A stretch of DNA of 64,000 nucleotides from Branchiostoma floridae (GCF_000003815.2 NC_049994.1:11877376-11941375); one strand, 5' to 3'. Counted from the stretch's first letter, positions 1 through 14,329 are shown. Numbers and translations: made by a program. Notes: generated by a model from the letters alone, not told the origin.

Positions 1-1654
1 ATAGAAGTTATATTCTACGTTGTTTATACTTGTTACCTCTGTATGTGAGTTTCAACTAAAATGAATACAGAGTTACTCTATCAGATTATATCAATGAAAA
101 CCGGCCTATCAGTAGTCCTCAATCACTCAACACCATTTTCTGGTACGATAAATTCATCGGAAATGGGGACAAATTGAACAAAATGCTGGTAAGAAATCAA
201 TATCAATTGGAATGACTTGCCCATATAGAAATCACACTTTGTCATGTGAGCAACCAATGCACCGTGCACCGTATATTCTTTATTCATTTCAATATATTGC
301 GAATTTTGAGCCACAATTGAAGTTCTCTCTCCTTCATTCTCTCTCTCTATATATCTCTCTCTATCTCTATCTCTCCTTCTCTCTCCTATTCTTTCCCTCT
401 CTCTGTGTATTTTAGCATCACCGCAAAAGTATGCAATTGAACAGTGTCTTTTTTCCTACCATACGACAGACAATGAGTACATTTAAAAGCAATGAGCGTT
501 GACTATTACCAGGTATCATTTCGGACATTCAATATGCAAACTATACGCATTTTCAGCCTATCCTAATATAAATTTTCTTTTTTTAGATCATACCAAACAA
601 TGTCATTATTGCACAACAACCTTACGTGGCTTGTTGAATATGAAACCAATATAACTATGCCATATATGTGTTCACCGACAAATAAAGTTTGATGCCCAGG
701 CCCCGGTAGTGTAGTCTTACTGGATCTTCTTACTTTTGGGAACAACATCCTGCTAGAATGACTTGTCATGTGTCATCATTATCAGTACACTTTACCAGAG
801 GCTCTCACATCAAACACCCTAACGTTATGGCCATTATTGCATAATCCTTATGGTCTTAGGCCCATCAAGGAAAATGCCTCAGACGATTATCTGCACTAGT
901 AGATGTGCACAACTGCTAGCTGTAATGTAAACTTTAACGACTAAGTCTGGAAGCGTACATGGAGAAACATAACGTTAATGGTGGCGTTGAAAACCGACAG
1001 TCTATATAGCAGGTTATTGCTAATTTATCGTATCATTCCTTACCACTGACTATACTACTAGAATCTTATATGGCAGAAACACTGTATTGCAGATCGCGGC
1101 TTCGTTCAAGCCTATCAAGCACTTTGTGTTGATGCAAACGTCGTAGTTATATTTTGTATATATTTTGCTTTCGCATATTCCTCCGGTTTGTGTTTGGAAT
1201 TCGTTTACTGATGTCATAGATGAATAAGAAAGCACATAGAAATGCCTTGAGGCGATTCAGTATGGTAAATGAATTCAAACGAACGTGGACTGCAGGTACA
1301 ATCGAACAAGGACTGATTTTAATACTAGCGAATCTCACCCAGACATAGGAAGTTAGGTAATCACTTGTTCTATTTTGTAAGTATGCTATGTTTGTCTGGT
1401 TGAACTAGTTGTGTGGTTTAATGTACCCATGGTCTCCTGAAAAATATGGCTTTTGTCCTGAGAGTGTATACCTGGCTAAATAAATAAAAAAATGAATGAA
1501 AAATGAAATGAAAGCCCTAATTTGGAATGGATTTGATCGATCTCAAAAGTTACCCAGGCATTTTATTCTAAACACCATTGGTATGCTGGTCCGGTATCGG
1601 TTTCATGCCGGGAGAACTAATTGATGAAGGTACCATGCTCGGTAGCGAGCCACA
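1..1654. other. Intergenic, no gene seen
   Basis: No open frame here has recognisable domains or paired splice sites. A pyrimidine-rich CT/CTAT simple repeat lies at about 327-407. The rest is AT-rich unique-looking sequence in which I see nothing else. Confidence 0.6.
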
Positions 1655-1690
1655 TTGATCAAGGAAGTACCGGAGGCAATTCATCACGTT

Positions 1691-2200
1691 CAAGTGCAGG
1701 GTAGAGAAATCTTTATTCGTTATTCAACGATATATCTTGTTAAACAAAGAGCGAGGAATTCTCTTGCTCGTATAAAATCCGAATACATTCCTCACCTTCA
1801 AGTGCAGGGTAGAAAAATCTTTATTCGTTATTCAACGATATTTGTTAAACAAAGAGCGAGGAATTCTCTTGCTCGTATAAAATCCGAATACATTCCTCAC
1901 CTTCAAGTGCAGGGTAGAAAAATCTTTATTCGTTATTCAACGATATTTGTTAAACAAAGAGCGAGGAATTCTCTTGCTCGTATAAAATCCGAATACATTC
2001 CTCACGTTCAATTGGAGGGTAGAGAAATCTTTATTCGTTATTCAACGATATATCTTATTAAACAAAGAGCGAGGAATTCTCTTGCTCGTATAAAGTCCGA
2101 ATACATTCCTCACGTTCAATTGCAGGGTAGACAATTCTTTATTCGCTATGCAATGATATATCTTCGTATATATCTTCGCGAGGAATTCATAGCTTGTATA
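1691..2200 (+). repeat. In-frame tandem array, 105/108-bp unit, about 4.5 copies
   Basis: Successive copies begin at 1691, 1799, 1904, 2009 and 2117, so the periods are 108, 105, 105 and 108 bp. Every spacing is a multiple of three, and the plus strand stays open from about 1655 to 2224 as five copies of a 35-36-residue unit with the core FIRYSTI, KQRARNSLARIKSEY, IPH. The last copy is degenerate and the frame stops just after it. Each unit contains an EcoRI-like GAATTC followed by a short A/T-rich piece. Units 2 and 3 are almost identical, which suggests recent expansion. No promoter, splice site or homolog is recognised, so an open frame arising by chance in a minisatellite is the default reading. 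Confidence 0.85.
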
Positions 2201-2224
2201 AGATACGCATTCGTGAAAAGTTAA

Positions 2225-3365
2225 CTTGTGTGCCCATGCGGGCTAGAGATCGACTAAAATACTTCTCATTACTGATATTAAACGTAGTTCCTTATATATA
2301 TATTTGATTGGAAACTAGTGTTATAAACTTTAATTACTTTGAGACTGTACCTACAATTAGCTTTCGGGCATGATTTTGCAAGTAAACGTTTATTGTTATG
2401 TTATAATAATCTATATCGATGTAGAAAACCCAATAAATATGACTATCAAATTAAACTTTTTTTCAAAAGCTTCGAATGAATACAGCCGTAATGCAGTTAT
2501 TGCAACATAGTGAACTCTTACATCATTTTACATATTCTAAAAACATTTCTTTAGCTGAGACGTTTTGAGTTTTCTGCTCCACCGGTCTGTTCTTTTAGTA
2601 CTTAACTTTGAGGGTATAAAGGCCACGGTATAACAACAAACAACTCTTTACAATACTACGCCGGCTGGTTGGAATATGATAAGAGCTTCCTGGCGTGCGC
2701 ATCCTTGAATGTCAGCACCTGCGGCTAAACTCCAGTCATCCAGGCATTGCAAGTCGTACCCTTTCCCGCACCGAGACGTGAGGATCATCCACTTTCCGTG
2801 ATTACCGCGCCTGTCTCGTCAATATCTGAGGAGTAATTCACGCCCACGTTTGGTGATTGGGAAGGATTGCACTTAAAAGGATTACTGTGTCTCAGAAACA
2901 GTTCCTTGACGTGTCATATACGTATAGAATAGCTGATCCAGGGTGTTTTCCCGATCTTGCATCAATCCATCCAGAACCGTCTCCCGCAAGGATGACCTAT
3001 CGTCAATGGATACTATTCATCCTGATGGCCCGTTCTGATTGCATTTTTCGGGATATACATAACGGTGACATACAGGCAGCCCTATCGACCGCATGACTTG
3101 GTGTGTAGCACCCTCCATAGATTAGGCCAGCGGTAAATGTCAGCGCGATGGGAAGATCCTACAGTAAGTCACGGGGGAGATGTTCAGGAGCAGTATCGAC
3201 TTGGGCCCACTGTGCAAACCCGCCGCTTATAGCCGGTGCAAATGCCACCAGATGTATGACTAATTTCCATGGTAAGCCGTAACGGACATGTTCAAATGGA
3301 ATATCGACCTCTGGTCCCCAGGTAACAATCTGTCTGTCAAGCCTGATGCAAATGTTACCAGGGCA
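2225..3365. other. Intergenic, nothing recognised
   Basis: A short frame at 2857-3096 shows no domain, no signal peptide and no clear splice partners. I see no repeat structure. Confidence 0.5.
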
Positions 3366-3780
3366 GTGACTTATTCAGCAAGCAGTCGCTATCTTTTTCT
3401 TATTCAGCAAGCTTTAGTAGACGCAAACTGTAAATTCCTCAGCAAGCAATCGTGATATGTGACTTGTCAATGAGCATTTGCAATCTGTGACTTTTTCAGC
3501 AAGTAGTTGCAAACTTTTACTTCTTTAGCAAACAGTCGCAATAGTTGACTTCTTTACAGCAAGTAGTTCCAAACTTTGACTTATACAGCAATTTGTCGCA
3601 AACTTTGTCTTCTTAAGCAAACTGACTTATTCATCAAACAGTCGCAAGGAAAGTTCAATCCTTTAGTGGCAATTGCCGACTAAATCAGCAAGCCTTATGG
3701 CTTTCTACTTAGCAAGCAGTTGCAAACTTTGGCATACTCAACATGCAGTCACAAAATGTTACTTATACAGTATATCTTTG
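3366..3780. repeat. Degenerate short tandem array (about 28-45 bp unit)
   Basis: About a dozen diverged copies of a unit resembling GACTT-tattCAGCAAGCAGTCGCAAACTT follow one another. Spacing is irregular and indels are frequent, so this is an old minisatellite. There is no coding potential across it. Confidence 0.65.
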
Positions 3781-3865
3781 TAAGGTTCACGGCCTAGGGA
3801 AATATAAACCAACATGTTGAAACTATCGACATTCAGCCAGCAGTTACAATCTGTGGAATATTCAG

Positions 3866-6800
3866 CCAAACATACGGCAATGACATATGCTGGTTAAAGA
3901 CGACCCGGTTGCTACTGATTAAGCCTAAAGCTTTTGAACATGTTCAGGCTAATACCATAATCTATACCTACAGTACACGACGTTCCGCTACGAGTTCTCA
4001 GGCGTACAACATAATACAACATATTTGGTCTCATCATGTCAACCTGAACTTGCTCCTGCTTTATTTGAAGGAGAAAACATATCATTAGTTTTTGCAACAA
4101 TCATTTAGTATTAGATATTTAGAATGCTTTATGATACTGATGTCTATATAGACCATGTTAGCAATAAAAGTGAATATCGTTGTGCTTTCATTCTTGTTGA
4201 GGCAGCTCTCTTCCTATTTACTAAAACCGAATATCATATCACACACAGGTACCTCCACATATATTATCATCTATCATAATTCGTTCACAGCACTTTATCA
4301 AACACAGTGTTCAGATAGGTTTGCCAAGTAATACATTATCCCATTCACTCCACTGCCTGCCGCTAATGTACAACAACTTGATGATGTATTAACGGTAAAC
4401 ATTCGTCTGCTGCCCCGAGGGATGGGGGCATCTAAGGTCACCAAACTAGTCAACATAACAATACAATACCCATTCGCATAGGTAGAGAACGTCAGTAGCC
4501 AAAGGGTATGCAATATGTACGATAAATGATTACAAAACACCATATCAACAGGATAGGAATTATCAAAGGGGAGAAAACATTATCCTCTTCACAATTGGAA
4601 TATGCAAACTATCTTTCAACTTAGCATTAAAAACAACGTTTTGTTTCAATTATTTACTACATGTGAGGCTATATTCTTGAACTGATTAATGATGATAAAA
4701 CTATAATTGCCTTCATTTTGATACGGAGATATGTTTATGATATCTTTAATTAGTATCATTAGTTATGGAAAGACATTGTGTTAGATAGTCGCAATTAACT
4801 GATCGACTTATAGACCCGCCCTTTTCTCATAAAATGACGCCTGGTGACAATAAAATATGCCTGGGTTTTAATAAGGTCGTTATTCCTTTCAAGTACAGCC
4901 TAGCTATACTCTAGATTCATCTCACATGTGGGTTTTCCCCATGATGGATGACTTCCGTCTGACTTATGTGAGTGATCTTTGTGATGGCATGTTCCTCTCA
5001 ACATCATCCATCATGGAGGATGTCATCGCCTCGGGGTAGCAAGGTCATAGCTCGGGTCAATAACATGTAAATATACAGTACAGATGTCACCAGCCGGAAG
5101 AAGAAAACGACCTAGGGAAGGGCAAAGGCAGGTCGTAGAGTGACGCTCATGTATGAAGCGGTTGATGGTTTTCATAAAATGGCACCTGATGGGATTCGGG
5201 GTGTGGCTGAATCTTAAAGTGATATTTGTTCAGGTCATGCTTTGCACACAAAAAAATACGTATATTGCTTCGGAAAAGAGATGCATGTATTTTGTTTTAG
5301 ATAAAAGGCATTTACGCACAAACAAATTATATTGATCGTGTTCTTATCAAAGCACTTCAAGGAGGTATATTGTCGCTTCACTCAATTACTATACAGAAAG
5401 AAACTCTTCAAATTAGGACAAATGCCTGCATACACATTGACATTCTAACTCATTTCTTTCAATTTCCAATGATATATCTTGCAAGTATATATCTTAAGTG
5501 AACGTAAAATGGTTTTAAAGTAGGTTAATGACTTGTAGACTTAGATATTGTGATATATTTCTTCATGGTTTCTGGTAAGAACGTTGAAATGATATTTTCT
5601 CATCTACAACATGGATTCGCATAACTCTTCTCTGTTCTTTATGACCCATGGGCTTATCTGAAATCAGATAGTGCACCTGGTCATGGAATGGATGGAACAT
5701 GATGAAAACATGCCGAATGGTCGTGTACCAAATGAGCAGCCCCGGTCGGTTCAACGCACATATCGAGTAACATCCCTATTGAGTTGGACTAATTTACCCT
5801 TCGAGCTACGTACGAAGCACTTCTGAATTCTCTCTTAAATCAGAGCAACGAATATTCTGTCTGTTTTTCTCTTTTCTGTCTGATAGATAATCATATGTAT
5901 ATTCTACCCCAACTATTTGCAAACCTTTTCAAGGTGACGAAGTAATTGATCATCCGACCAAAGAGCTGCCATCTGACATCGATCACAGACATGGCGTATA
6001 TCTTTATTTAATTTTTCTGGAACAGCGTTGTCATCTGAATATAATATCATATCAGTAAACAAAGGATTATTTTCATCGTTTTGCCTTCTGTATTAGTATG
6101 AATAGATCCTTGGCAAGCATGGCTAGGAATTATTAGAGAGTAAACTAATAGAACGAATGAGGTACATTTTCAAGCAGCAAGTTGACGAAACATACAGAGC
6201 AGTTAAGTTTTAGTAGGTTTAAACACCTCGTGTTATTTTCCAATGAAAATTTATGTATTCCTTTCACATAAAACTCGTAACGTCTTTAGTTACGCCTTTG
6301 AATTGCGGGGCTCCATAATCTCACTAATGGCACTCATCAATTTAAGGACGGAAGTACTCATGACTTGCACTGTATCACCAGAGTCGTCAAGTTACTTCAA
6401 AGGAATTCCGCATTGTACCAGGTCGCACTCAATCTTCCTACATGAAATTAAACTCGAATCATAGCCATGAATGACGATATGAATGCTTGATGAAATGTCT
6501 TTAGTAATATTTGTCAAGATCAGGCACTTATCGCATGAGTACAGATACGGTTCGGCTGATTTCCGTAACAGGATTGTCCTCCGCCTAGATGGATGGTGCC
6601 GGATCTGGCCCGCCCGTGGCGTTTGGTAGATATTTGCATTCTGAAGGCAACTGAAGGTCATTTGTGGAATAATAAGTGATGCTGTTTGGTTTACCAGCGT
6701 GATTTCAAAGATTCTAGGTTCAAATCTGTATTCATTGGGGCTGGTATAGGGTTGTTTGGAACGTTTTATGATTTATTTTACGTACATGTACTTGTAATTA

Positions 6801-7130
6801 GCCTTCGAGCATGAACCTGCTATAAACGGTCTTGTATTATAAATCATGATAATTACTGAGCGATTGTTTGGCTTCATCCACTGATCATGCAGTAAAGTTG
6901 CTTTTTTAATCTGTAGCTAGAATCGTATGCAGTAGCAACCGTCCCTCCATAGACGATTCTGGGATGTATCGTTCTAACGTTCGTCATTTATGGTCACTGA
7001 AGTCATAAAGAAAGGGATGGTTTGAAATATATCGTCATTGTATACATTAATTCATTCACCGCGGATATGTCCATCTCTGTTCATAAATTACAAAAAATTG
7101 CTCGTGGAACTCTTATTGTGTACTCTGGTA
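3866..7130. other. Intergenic, no gene seen
   Basis: Only short frames of 60-90 residues occur, without domains or convincing splice sites. A weak inverted repeat built on CATGATGGATGA and its complement lies near 4937-5015. I see nothing else. Confidence 0.5.
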
Positions 7131-7151
7131 ATGTGATTTCAGACATATAAA

Positions 7152-7182
7152 TTTGTTTGTTTTGTTTTGTTTTGTTTTGTTT
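7152..7182. repeat. (TTTTG)n microsatellite
   Basis: Six or so uninterrupted TTTTG units, beginning in GTTTG and ending in TTTCG. Confidence 0.9.
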
Positions 7183-7189
7183 CGGCCGA

Positions 7190-7560
7190 CTACTCTCTCT
7201 TCGCAGCCAGGGGCTGAATTGCGAGGAGCTTACAATAGGCGGGGCTAAGTCTCAAGGGTCTGAAATGGCAGCCTGTATACAGCGCCTTATGACCTCAATA
7301 CGACAGTAATTGCCCAAGTTGCGAATAGAGGACTGTAGGTTTTGAGCCACTCACACCGGGAAGGTCCCCTACTCTTTTCGATAAGTGCGGTAGGTTCTTT
7401 AATGTGCGTATGGTATGACTCTCCCTAAACATGGGACCTCCATTCAACGTCCTTTCCGAGGGAACTGGCAAACCAGAACTTCTAATATATTGCACCCCCC
7501 CCCACACCCCCCGGTCTATTACTGTGAAGCTGGGGTGAGAGAATGATGAAATGGTTCCCT
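7190..7560 (-). repeat. Possible dispersed (SINE-like) repeat
   Basis: Read on the minus strand, the segment contains blocks such as GGAGGTCCCATGTTT, TTAAAGAACC, CGCACTTATCG and GAGTAGGGGACC. These resemble a dispersed family I remember from several invertebrate genomes, but I cannot name it or fix its ends. A C-run followed by ACACCCCCC lies at about 7495-7511. Confidence 0.3.
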
Positions 7561-7885
7561 TGATCATGTGACGTATTCAGGTCAACTTTGGATCCACAGG
7601 CCGCATTACCGCTGCAATAACGTAATGACTTTTGACGGGAGATAAATCAAATTGTCCCCGTATTTACATGTTTCCGATATCTGAACCGCAAAGCTGCACA
7701 TATCGGTCTAATAAACGTGCAAAATCTATGAGCCTCAGTTCACAGGACGTTTACAAGAGTGAACAATCTTCAGACTAGCCAATGAAATGTATATATAATT
7801 AGTGTTTCAAATTAGATAACTCAAATAGTTAATGATTGATGATTAGTTAACTCAAATAAATAGTCAAAGGTTGATCATTTCTATT

Positions 7886-7929
7886 AAGAGCTGCATCTCG
7901 CTTATTATCATAAGCGAGATGCAGCTCTT
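7886..7929. repeat. Perfect hairpin, 20-bp arms, 4-nt loop
   Basis: Arm 7886-7905 is exactly complementary to 7910-7929, with loop TATC between. The arms start AAGAGCTGCATCTCG. Pairing stops abruptly on both sides, so this is not the middle of a longer foldback element. It could be a very short palindromic element, a cruciform-prone site or a transcribed hairpin. Confidence 0.9.
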
Positions 7930-10900
7930 GGCAGAAAGAAGTATCTTTTTAAGGTGCTCTGCTTATACATAGAACAAATATGAATATTAAAGAGTGTAGT
8001 GGGGAAATACACAATAATTGCCTTTCACAAGGGTACAGCATCCTGGTAGGGATTCCAAACCAGTACCCCTAAACTTAAAGTAAACAACCCAAACCGAAAG
8101 AACTGCTTGTCACTTTGCCAATGGTGTCAAAAATGTATTATCATTCTTATCATAATGATATTGTTGATGATAATGTATATTGTGATAACAGGTTTATCAA
8201 TATACACAGCGTGGTAACTAATTCTGGGCCAACCATCTTATTATTTGATTGCTGCATGAACATTAACTTAAAAAAAAAAACGAAACAAATTAGATGTCAA
8301 AATGGTCGATTGACACAATTGTTTTGGTATTCTAATGATTGAATTGTCTGTTTATCTTTATTGTCAACTCAAATTAAGAGGAAGGTGCTTACGCTTTCCT
8401 CTCATGTGTCTACCCTGCTTGATTCCATCAGGCAATATCGCAGAACACATGCCCTCCTCCCCGGTCGATATAGAGGTGCTACGGGGTCATGGATCCATCT
8501 CCGAACCTAAATTGTGTTCCCAGCAATTTCATGTGCATACATCAGAGGTCTTACTTTGCCTTCCTGATGTAGATGTGAACGCCCTTGCTCTGCCGGGTAT
8601 GCATTTTTAACGACGTATCCGAATTGAATAAGAAACATCCGAGTTTTCTCCTATGGGGTCACAACACTTACCATGACCCAATTAGGTATTGATATCACCA
8701 CCGCGGGTTAAAGTATCAGGAACGTATAGGTTGAAGGAAAGGTTCACTTTTTGCTGTAGATCAACTCTGTTTTTCTAAGAATTCTTGGATTATGCCGCCC
8801 GGGCTATAGTATGGTATGTATGATAAATGATGCAAAAAAGAACTAGTCATACTAATCAATATTTGGGGGCTCCCTTCTCAGGTACACGTAGCATGAACTC
8901 GTTAAATTTCTTTACACTCAGCTACATGTTACGAAAAAAGAGTGTTTCAACACTTGGGCTAAGAAGATGTGCTTGGACCAAGAATAGGCGCCAACAATAT
9001 TATTTTATATAAAAGGGAACCATCCTTAATTATAATCTCATGTCCCATTTTGTGATATATGCGACTACACATAGATCTATCTCACATTTGAGTCAGTATT
9101 CTAGTATATCATTTACACTCTTTCAACCAACCAGTTGCACGTTTTCTAACCTGATGTCATCACCCTGTAGCTGTTCTTGATAGACACACCCGAACTTTCC
9201 CAGTTAGCGAAGGTAATTTGCTATGGAAGCGATTCCCCCTCAAGCTATAAGCCAGTACGCACGGCCTATTAGACGAGAGGCCATTAGCAATGGGTGGTAC
9301 ACTGCCTATAGAGTATCTATCTGATGTAAAGGTATAATGGTTGCTGCTCTCCAGCCTCGTTTAACCACAGACAGATATACCGATACTACAAGGTACGCAG
9401 TGCTACGTAGTGTGTTATTCTATCATCTATCTATCATCTATCTATCAAACTCTTCTGTTATAAGGTGGGATCCATTGAATACGTTGCTTAGTCTGTGGTC
9501 AATTGAAGTAATGAATGAATGAAGACATTTATTGCATATTTTTGCCCAACCGATCTAAGTACAGGTAATGTGATTGGTTGCGTATTGCATGGAAGTGTAA
9601 TACCATTGATATTGATAAAAAGTTTCACTGTTGTTTGGACAAATAATGTTAGAGCATATTTTTTTCGTTGTGACATTTCTTTAATCGCACATGGACACAT
9701 TGTTGGTATTTCAACAGCACTCATGCATGGCTGCTTGTAGAGGAAATGTACTATAGTTTCACCAATGATATATCTATATCACTTGTCATAGGCTGGTTTC
9801 TTTATAAATCGTGCGAGCTAGAGCTGCTCATAGCATTTCAGACAAATTTGTAACATTAATTGGCCACCCTTTGTGTTAGATACACCTGCCTTTTGTTCTT
9901 GGACCGCCCACATCATATAAATGGCATTCGACACCGCGGGACAACAATACACGATTACTATACTCATGAATGAATAATGACATCGCCCAGGTACCGCCCA
10001 AGCCTTACTGGTAATCCAGCCGCCACACATGTAATGCAACCTACCTCGTACCATGTCTTAAAAGATTACAGAAAAGCCCCGCTGACACCATCTACTAGAG
10101 CTGTGTGTGAGCAGGCATATCCTGTAAAGTAAATGACACGATGAAACTCGAGGATGGTGACGAAACAGCCTCATCCATTGTAGGTCGTTTGAGTTTAATT
10201 TCGTGTGATTTCCAGAAACAACGAGGGACAATATTCAAGGACAATCTTTTCGGTAACAAGACTGTTAAATGTTGTACGACATATGCACAACTGTATATCA
10301 CAAGTATGACGATCACGCACGAATATGACATGGCCCTTCGAGAACAGTGCATCCACATCTTATATTGTTTTCGCGTGCACATCTGGAATGCCATATCCTG
10401 GCTGAACCTACAGCAGTCCCACCCAATTAATCTCCCCTCACGTTGAACCGTAACAAACCTGTAGGAGGATATATTCCCCATTCGCCATCCATACCAAATC
10501 ACATGATAGATGCCCTGCCTGCAGCGAAATGAATTAGATCCTCATCTCAATAACTCCTTACATTTATCCCTCTCAGTTATTTCCTATTTTCCATTACTTC
10601 ATAGTCAGCCATATTTTACCATGTTTCTCGTTTTCATATACTAACTTATTTTACGCGTTTTTCATACCCTAGATTATTTGACATGTCATTATTATAGACC
10701 TCTTACTTAAAAACTAGAGCTCATTTCAGATGCATTAGCACCACCGTAAATTTTATATGGTCGTTTTTATGTGACCATATAACTCACCTTATCTTCTGAC
10801 TGTATACAGAAATATAAGGTATACATAGCAGCTGTAACGTGTAAAGAGCAAGACATCAAGGGGCCACCCTCAACGGGAACCCTTAAGAGCACCTGCATGT

Positions 10901-13900
10901 ACGTCTTAAGTCTGCTAGTAGTCTTAGAGCCACAGGGGCCAAGATGTTCTTCTACCTATAATAAGACATCGGCATACCGTGAGATATCAGCAGAAGAATG
11001 CAGCACAGCAAAGACTCCGTCAGGTGCGGGGTTCTTGTATACATATCCGCTGTACGTCCTGAAACCGCAGTCTGTGGAATACAGGTTTCCTCGCGAGACA
11101 GTACAGAAGGAGACACCAGTCTTGCCGTATCCTGGGAGGCCCTGAGCCTCAGTGGATGTTTACAGCCGTTGAGAATTCCGTGAGTGTGGTATGTAGCGGC
11201 ACGGTCGCGGCGCGCGTGTGGGAGATAAGAGGATTTTACGACGCTGACGGTTTTACGTCCCGGCAGGTTTTGAAGGGCGCGTGCGGAACTTCGTGTTGTC
11301 ACGTGACCGGGCTGGGGGCGCTGGCTGATGCTACAGGAGGCGGGTCATTGTTTTTGTATTCATGGTGTATAGCACAGAAAGGGGGAAGAACGCATTCTGG
11401 GCTGTACGTGTGGCAATAGGGACTCCGATTTACTAAATGTGCTGATATTTAATGTAGAATACATTTAAACTATACCAAGTAATAGTGCTGACACGACATC
11501 CCATGAAATAACTATGTGTACAAATATCCGTTCCTTTCGTACGCTTTGTAAAGGAAAGTTTACTGTTCCTTTTAGCTTTCATTTTTTCACTGCTTCTTAA
11601 GTGCCCTAAACTACACATATTACTATATTCTATCACCATATTTTGTGCATTTTTTGTATATTTATTGTGTCACTGAAACGATGAGCTACATAAATACAGT
11701 CAATTTGTTCTGCTTTGTACGGTTTACATTGTTCTCCAAAACGCATTATAATACTTATAAACAGAAATAATTGTCAGTCTGTAAAATCCAGCTAGGAGTA
11801 TACAGTATAGCTAGCATAAACTGATTGCTGTAAATATCTTACCTTGAAGTATAACGATGATAGATGCCGTAAGGGGGCGCTCCACAGTCATCAGTCAATT
11901 TCTTAGTCAGATTTATAAATAAGCCCATAATATCATACATTCCAGTGAGCAAATGACTGAAGATAGGTGCACCCCCCTAATGGCAGACTTGGCCTTGACT
12001 CTAGCTGCCTAGATTTGTCTCCGGGAGGCCATTAACGTGCCCCAGGAAACAAAGAGAGGTCACCGCGCGAGTTTTCCGGAGAACATTTGTTCACAGGAAG
12101 CCATGCATGTAGGGAAATGTACATGTCACGGCACTTTGCACACATGTTATTGGGAGTCGTTTTAACCAAGACCCTTGTCATTAGTATTTCGCAGTAGTTC
12201 GCCAAACATCCCAACATGTACGTACAAACACTGTTATTCTCATGACGATTGCCTTTGGATTATTTGATTGTAGTTCTGAATTTTAATTCAAAGCCTCAAC
12301 GATTTGCTTGGGATCTACAATTAAAAGTTTCCCCATGTATAATCTTAATGTAAGTTAGAATATTTCCAACACCTTTCGTTGTATACAACAGTGCTCATTT
12401 CTGTGTCTATTACGAGCCCTAGGGCTGCAAGTGGTTTTTTTAACCGTCCTGCTCTACATTAAAAGCTGGTCTTCTACTAAGAGCTACGAAGAGTAAGCCG
12501 TATCTGTTGCTGTCAAAGGTCTTCATCTCTGATATATCACTCATTGCACATTCTATACAGCCCTGTCCTTACTTCAACCCTCTTTTGTTTCTTCAATTTG
12601 TACTAATTGTCAACAACGTAAAATAAGAGATGTTCGCTTCACTAGAGTCCCAGTAATTGTCATGGGGAATAAGACGAAGGTCTTGTGCATTACAAGTGGA
12701 TTTCTTTCATTGATCGTAACCTGAACTTGGTCGTCTTGACGTTTCATTTTATTGATTGATCTTAAATGGAGACGTAACCAATTTAGACTCATATTAGATG
12801 ATTTCATTGAAGTGTTTGTGAAGACATGAGTAAATTTGCTTCTTCAATGGACTGACGTGACTTTAAGAAATGTAGTGCTACCCCCATACTTACAAAATAA
12901 AATATTATTATAATACCTTAACAACGATAAATGAGTATAAGACAGAATCAGTTCACTAATTAGTAAAGAATAAGAGTAAAATCTATGATCTTAATATTCT
13001 ATTATGATAAAAGAAAAAGAAGGAAAACGTAAAGAATTGTAGTTGCATGACGATATCGCTTATGTGTTCCACGCACAGTAACAACTATGGATATATTTTC
13101 CAGTCAACCAAGAAGTCTAAGGACGTCAACACGCATTTTTCAACAAAGCGATGCGTGAAATGTATTCCGCTGCGTATTCAGAAAAGTTTCTGCATGTATT
13201 CTCTGCAGGGAAAGCTAAATCCCAACCTTACAGCAGCTGCCTGAGATTTTCCCTATCTCAGCACTTAATGTTTCTTCTGTTGAGCTGCGGAGAGAAAATA
13301 GACCTGTGGCTCTATCGACCCACTGGAACTGGTGCTAATGAAGCGTGCACGCGGCTTTTACCATTACCAACTCATCGCAGGGAATCCCAAATTGGACCGC
13401 AGAAAATGAAGAACTTGCGCCTGGAATTTCAAACAAGGCTATATTCTGTTCCAGCGGTCGCTTTGCGTTTGGGGGTTACTGGTTCATACCAAACACACGT
13501 ACTGCTTTCTCTGCTTAGCACCTGGTACTACAGAAGGAATACTAGAATGTATGTAAGTTGAATACACGTAGTGGACTAGCCCCTTGCAGGGCAGTTCTTT
13601 CACAGATGTGTGACCCAGGTGCAAAAGAAATTGTGAAACCGCTGGTACCCAAAGTGGTGTGGGAAATCGTTAATGAACCATGTACATTTGATATGATTGA
13701 TACAACGAGAATGATCAAGGGGATGAATCCAGTCATCTTAAACATATAACTGTGGATAAACAAACGTATTGTTTGAAATCCAGTGAACACTCATAAGGCA
13801 TTAACTGGATGAAAAGTATACCCGAAGAGCGTTTAGCCATTTCATCTGTACTTGGTTGGGTTTTTTTGTCAGTAAGAAAGTACCTGCTGCAAATAAAGGC

Positions 13901-14329
13901 AAAAACTTTATTCATAGAGGTATAGACAGTCTGGAAGCATTCCATGCTTTGTAGTGAACACTGTTGCCCTATCGCCTCGACTAGCAATATCTATCGGACC
14001 CATCAATGTTGTTTTGCGTATGCTAAGTGAGTGTATGCACAATTTCAAACTGTTCAAAATATCAAATATTCATAAAACTAGAGTATATTAAACAGATTGT
14101 TTAAAGTGGAGTGTTATCGTCCGATTCTAACTCTGGGTAAGTCAATACGTAAGTGCAAGGCATTTCTCTGGATGAGGCTAGATGGAAGATATGTACGCGA
14201 TGGTACACGCATATTGTATGGTACAAATTTGAAGCATGTGACGTATTCATCATAATTTGGGCAATATTTCGCCTCAGACGATCGCGACTCATAATTGGCT
14301 GAAAAACTTACAGGTCAAAAACGAAGCAT
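7930..14329. other. Intergenic, no gene supported
   Basis: Frames at 10095-10502 (minus), 10141-10446 (plus) and 13151-13561 (plus) exceed 100 residues but have no recognisable domain, and two of them overlap on opposite strands. A TATC simple repeat lies at 9418-9447. A GC-richer block is described separately at 11000-11420. I see nothing else. Confidence 0.45.
11000..11420. promoter_or_regulatory. GC-rich block with palindromic E-box, possible promoter
   Basis: This block is clearly richer in G+C and CpG than its surroundings and contains GTCACGTGAC at 11298-11307, a full palindromic CACGTG E-box of the USF/MYC/TFE type. Frames on both strands stay open here, as expected from GC content alone. 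No start codon with a good donor was identified, so the promoter reading is only a suggestion. Confidence 0.2.

Noticed and set aside
10095-10502. 135-codon minus and 101-codon plus frames overlapping each other
   Set aside because: Neither has a domain, good start context or splice partners; overlapping opposite frames are expected by chance.
13151-13561. 136-codon plus-strand frame
   Set aside because: No recognisable domain, and the alternative frame nearby is equally open; insufficient support for a gene.
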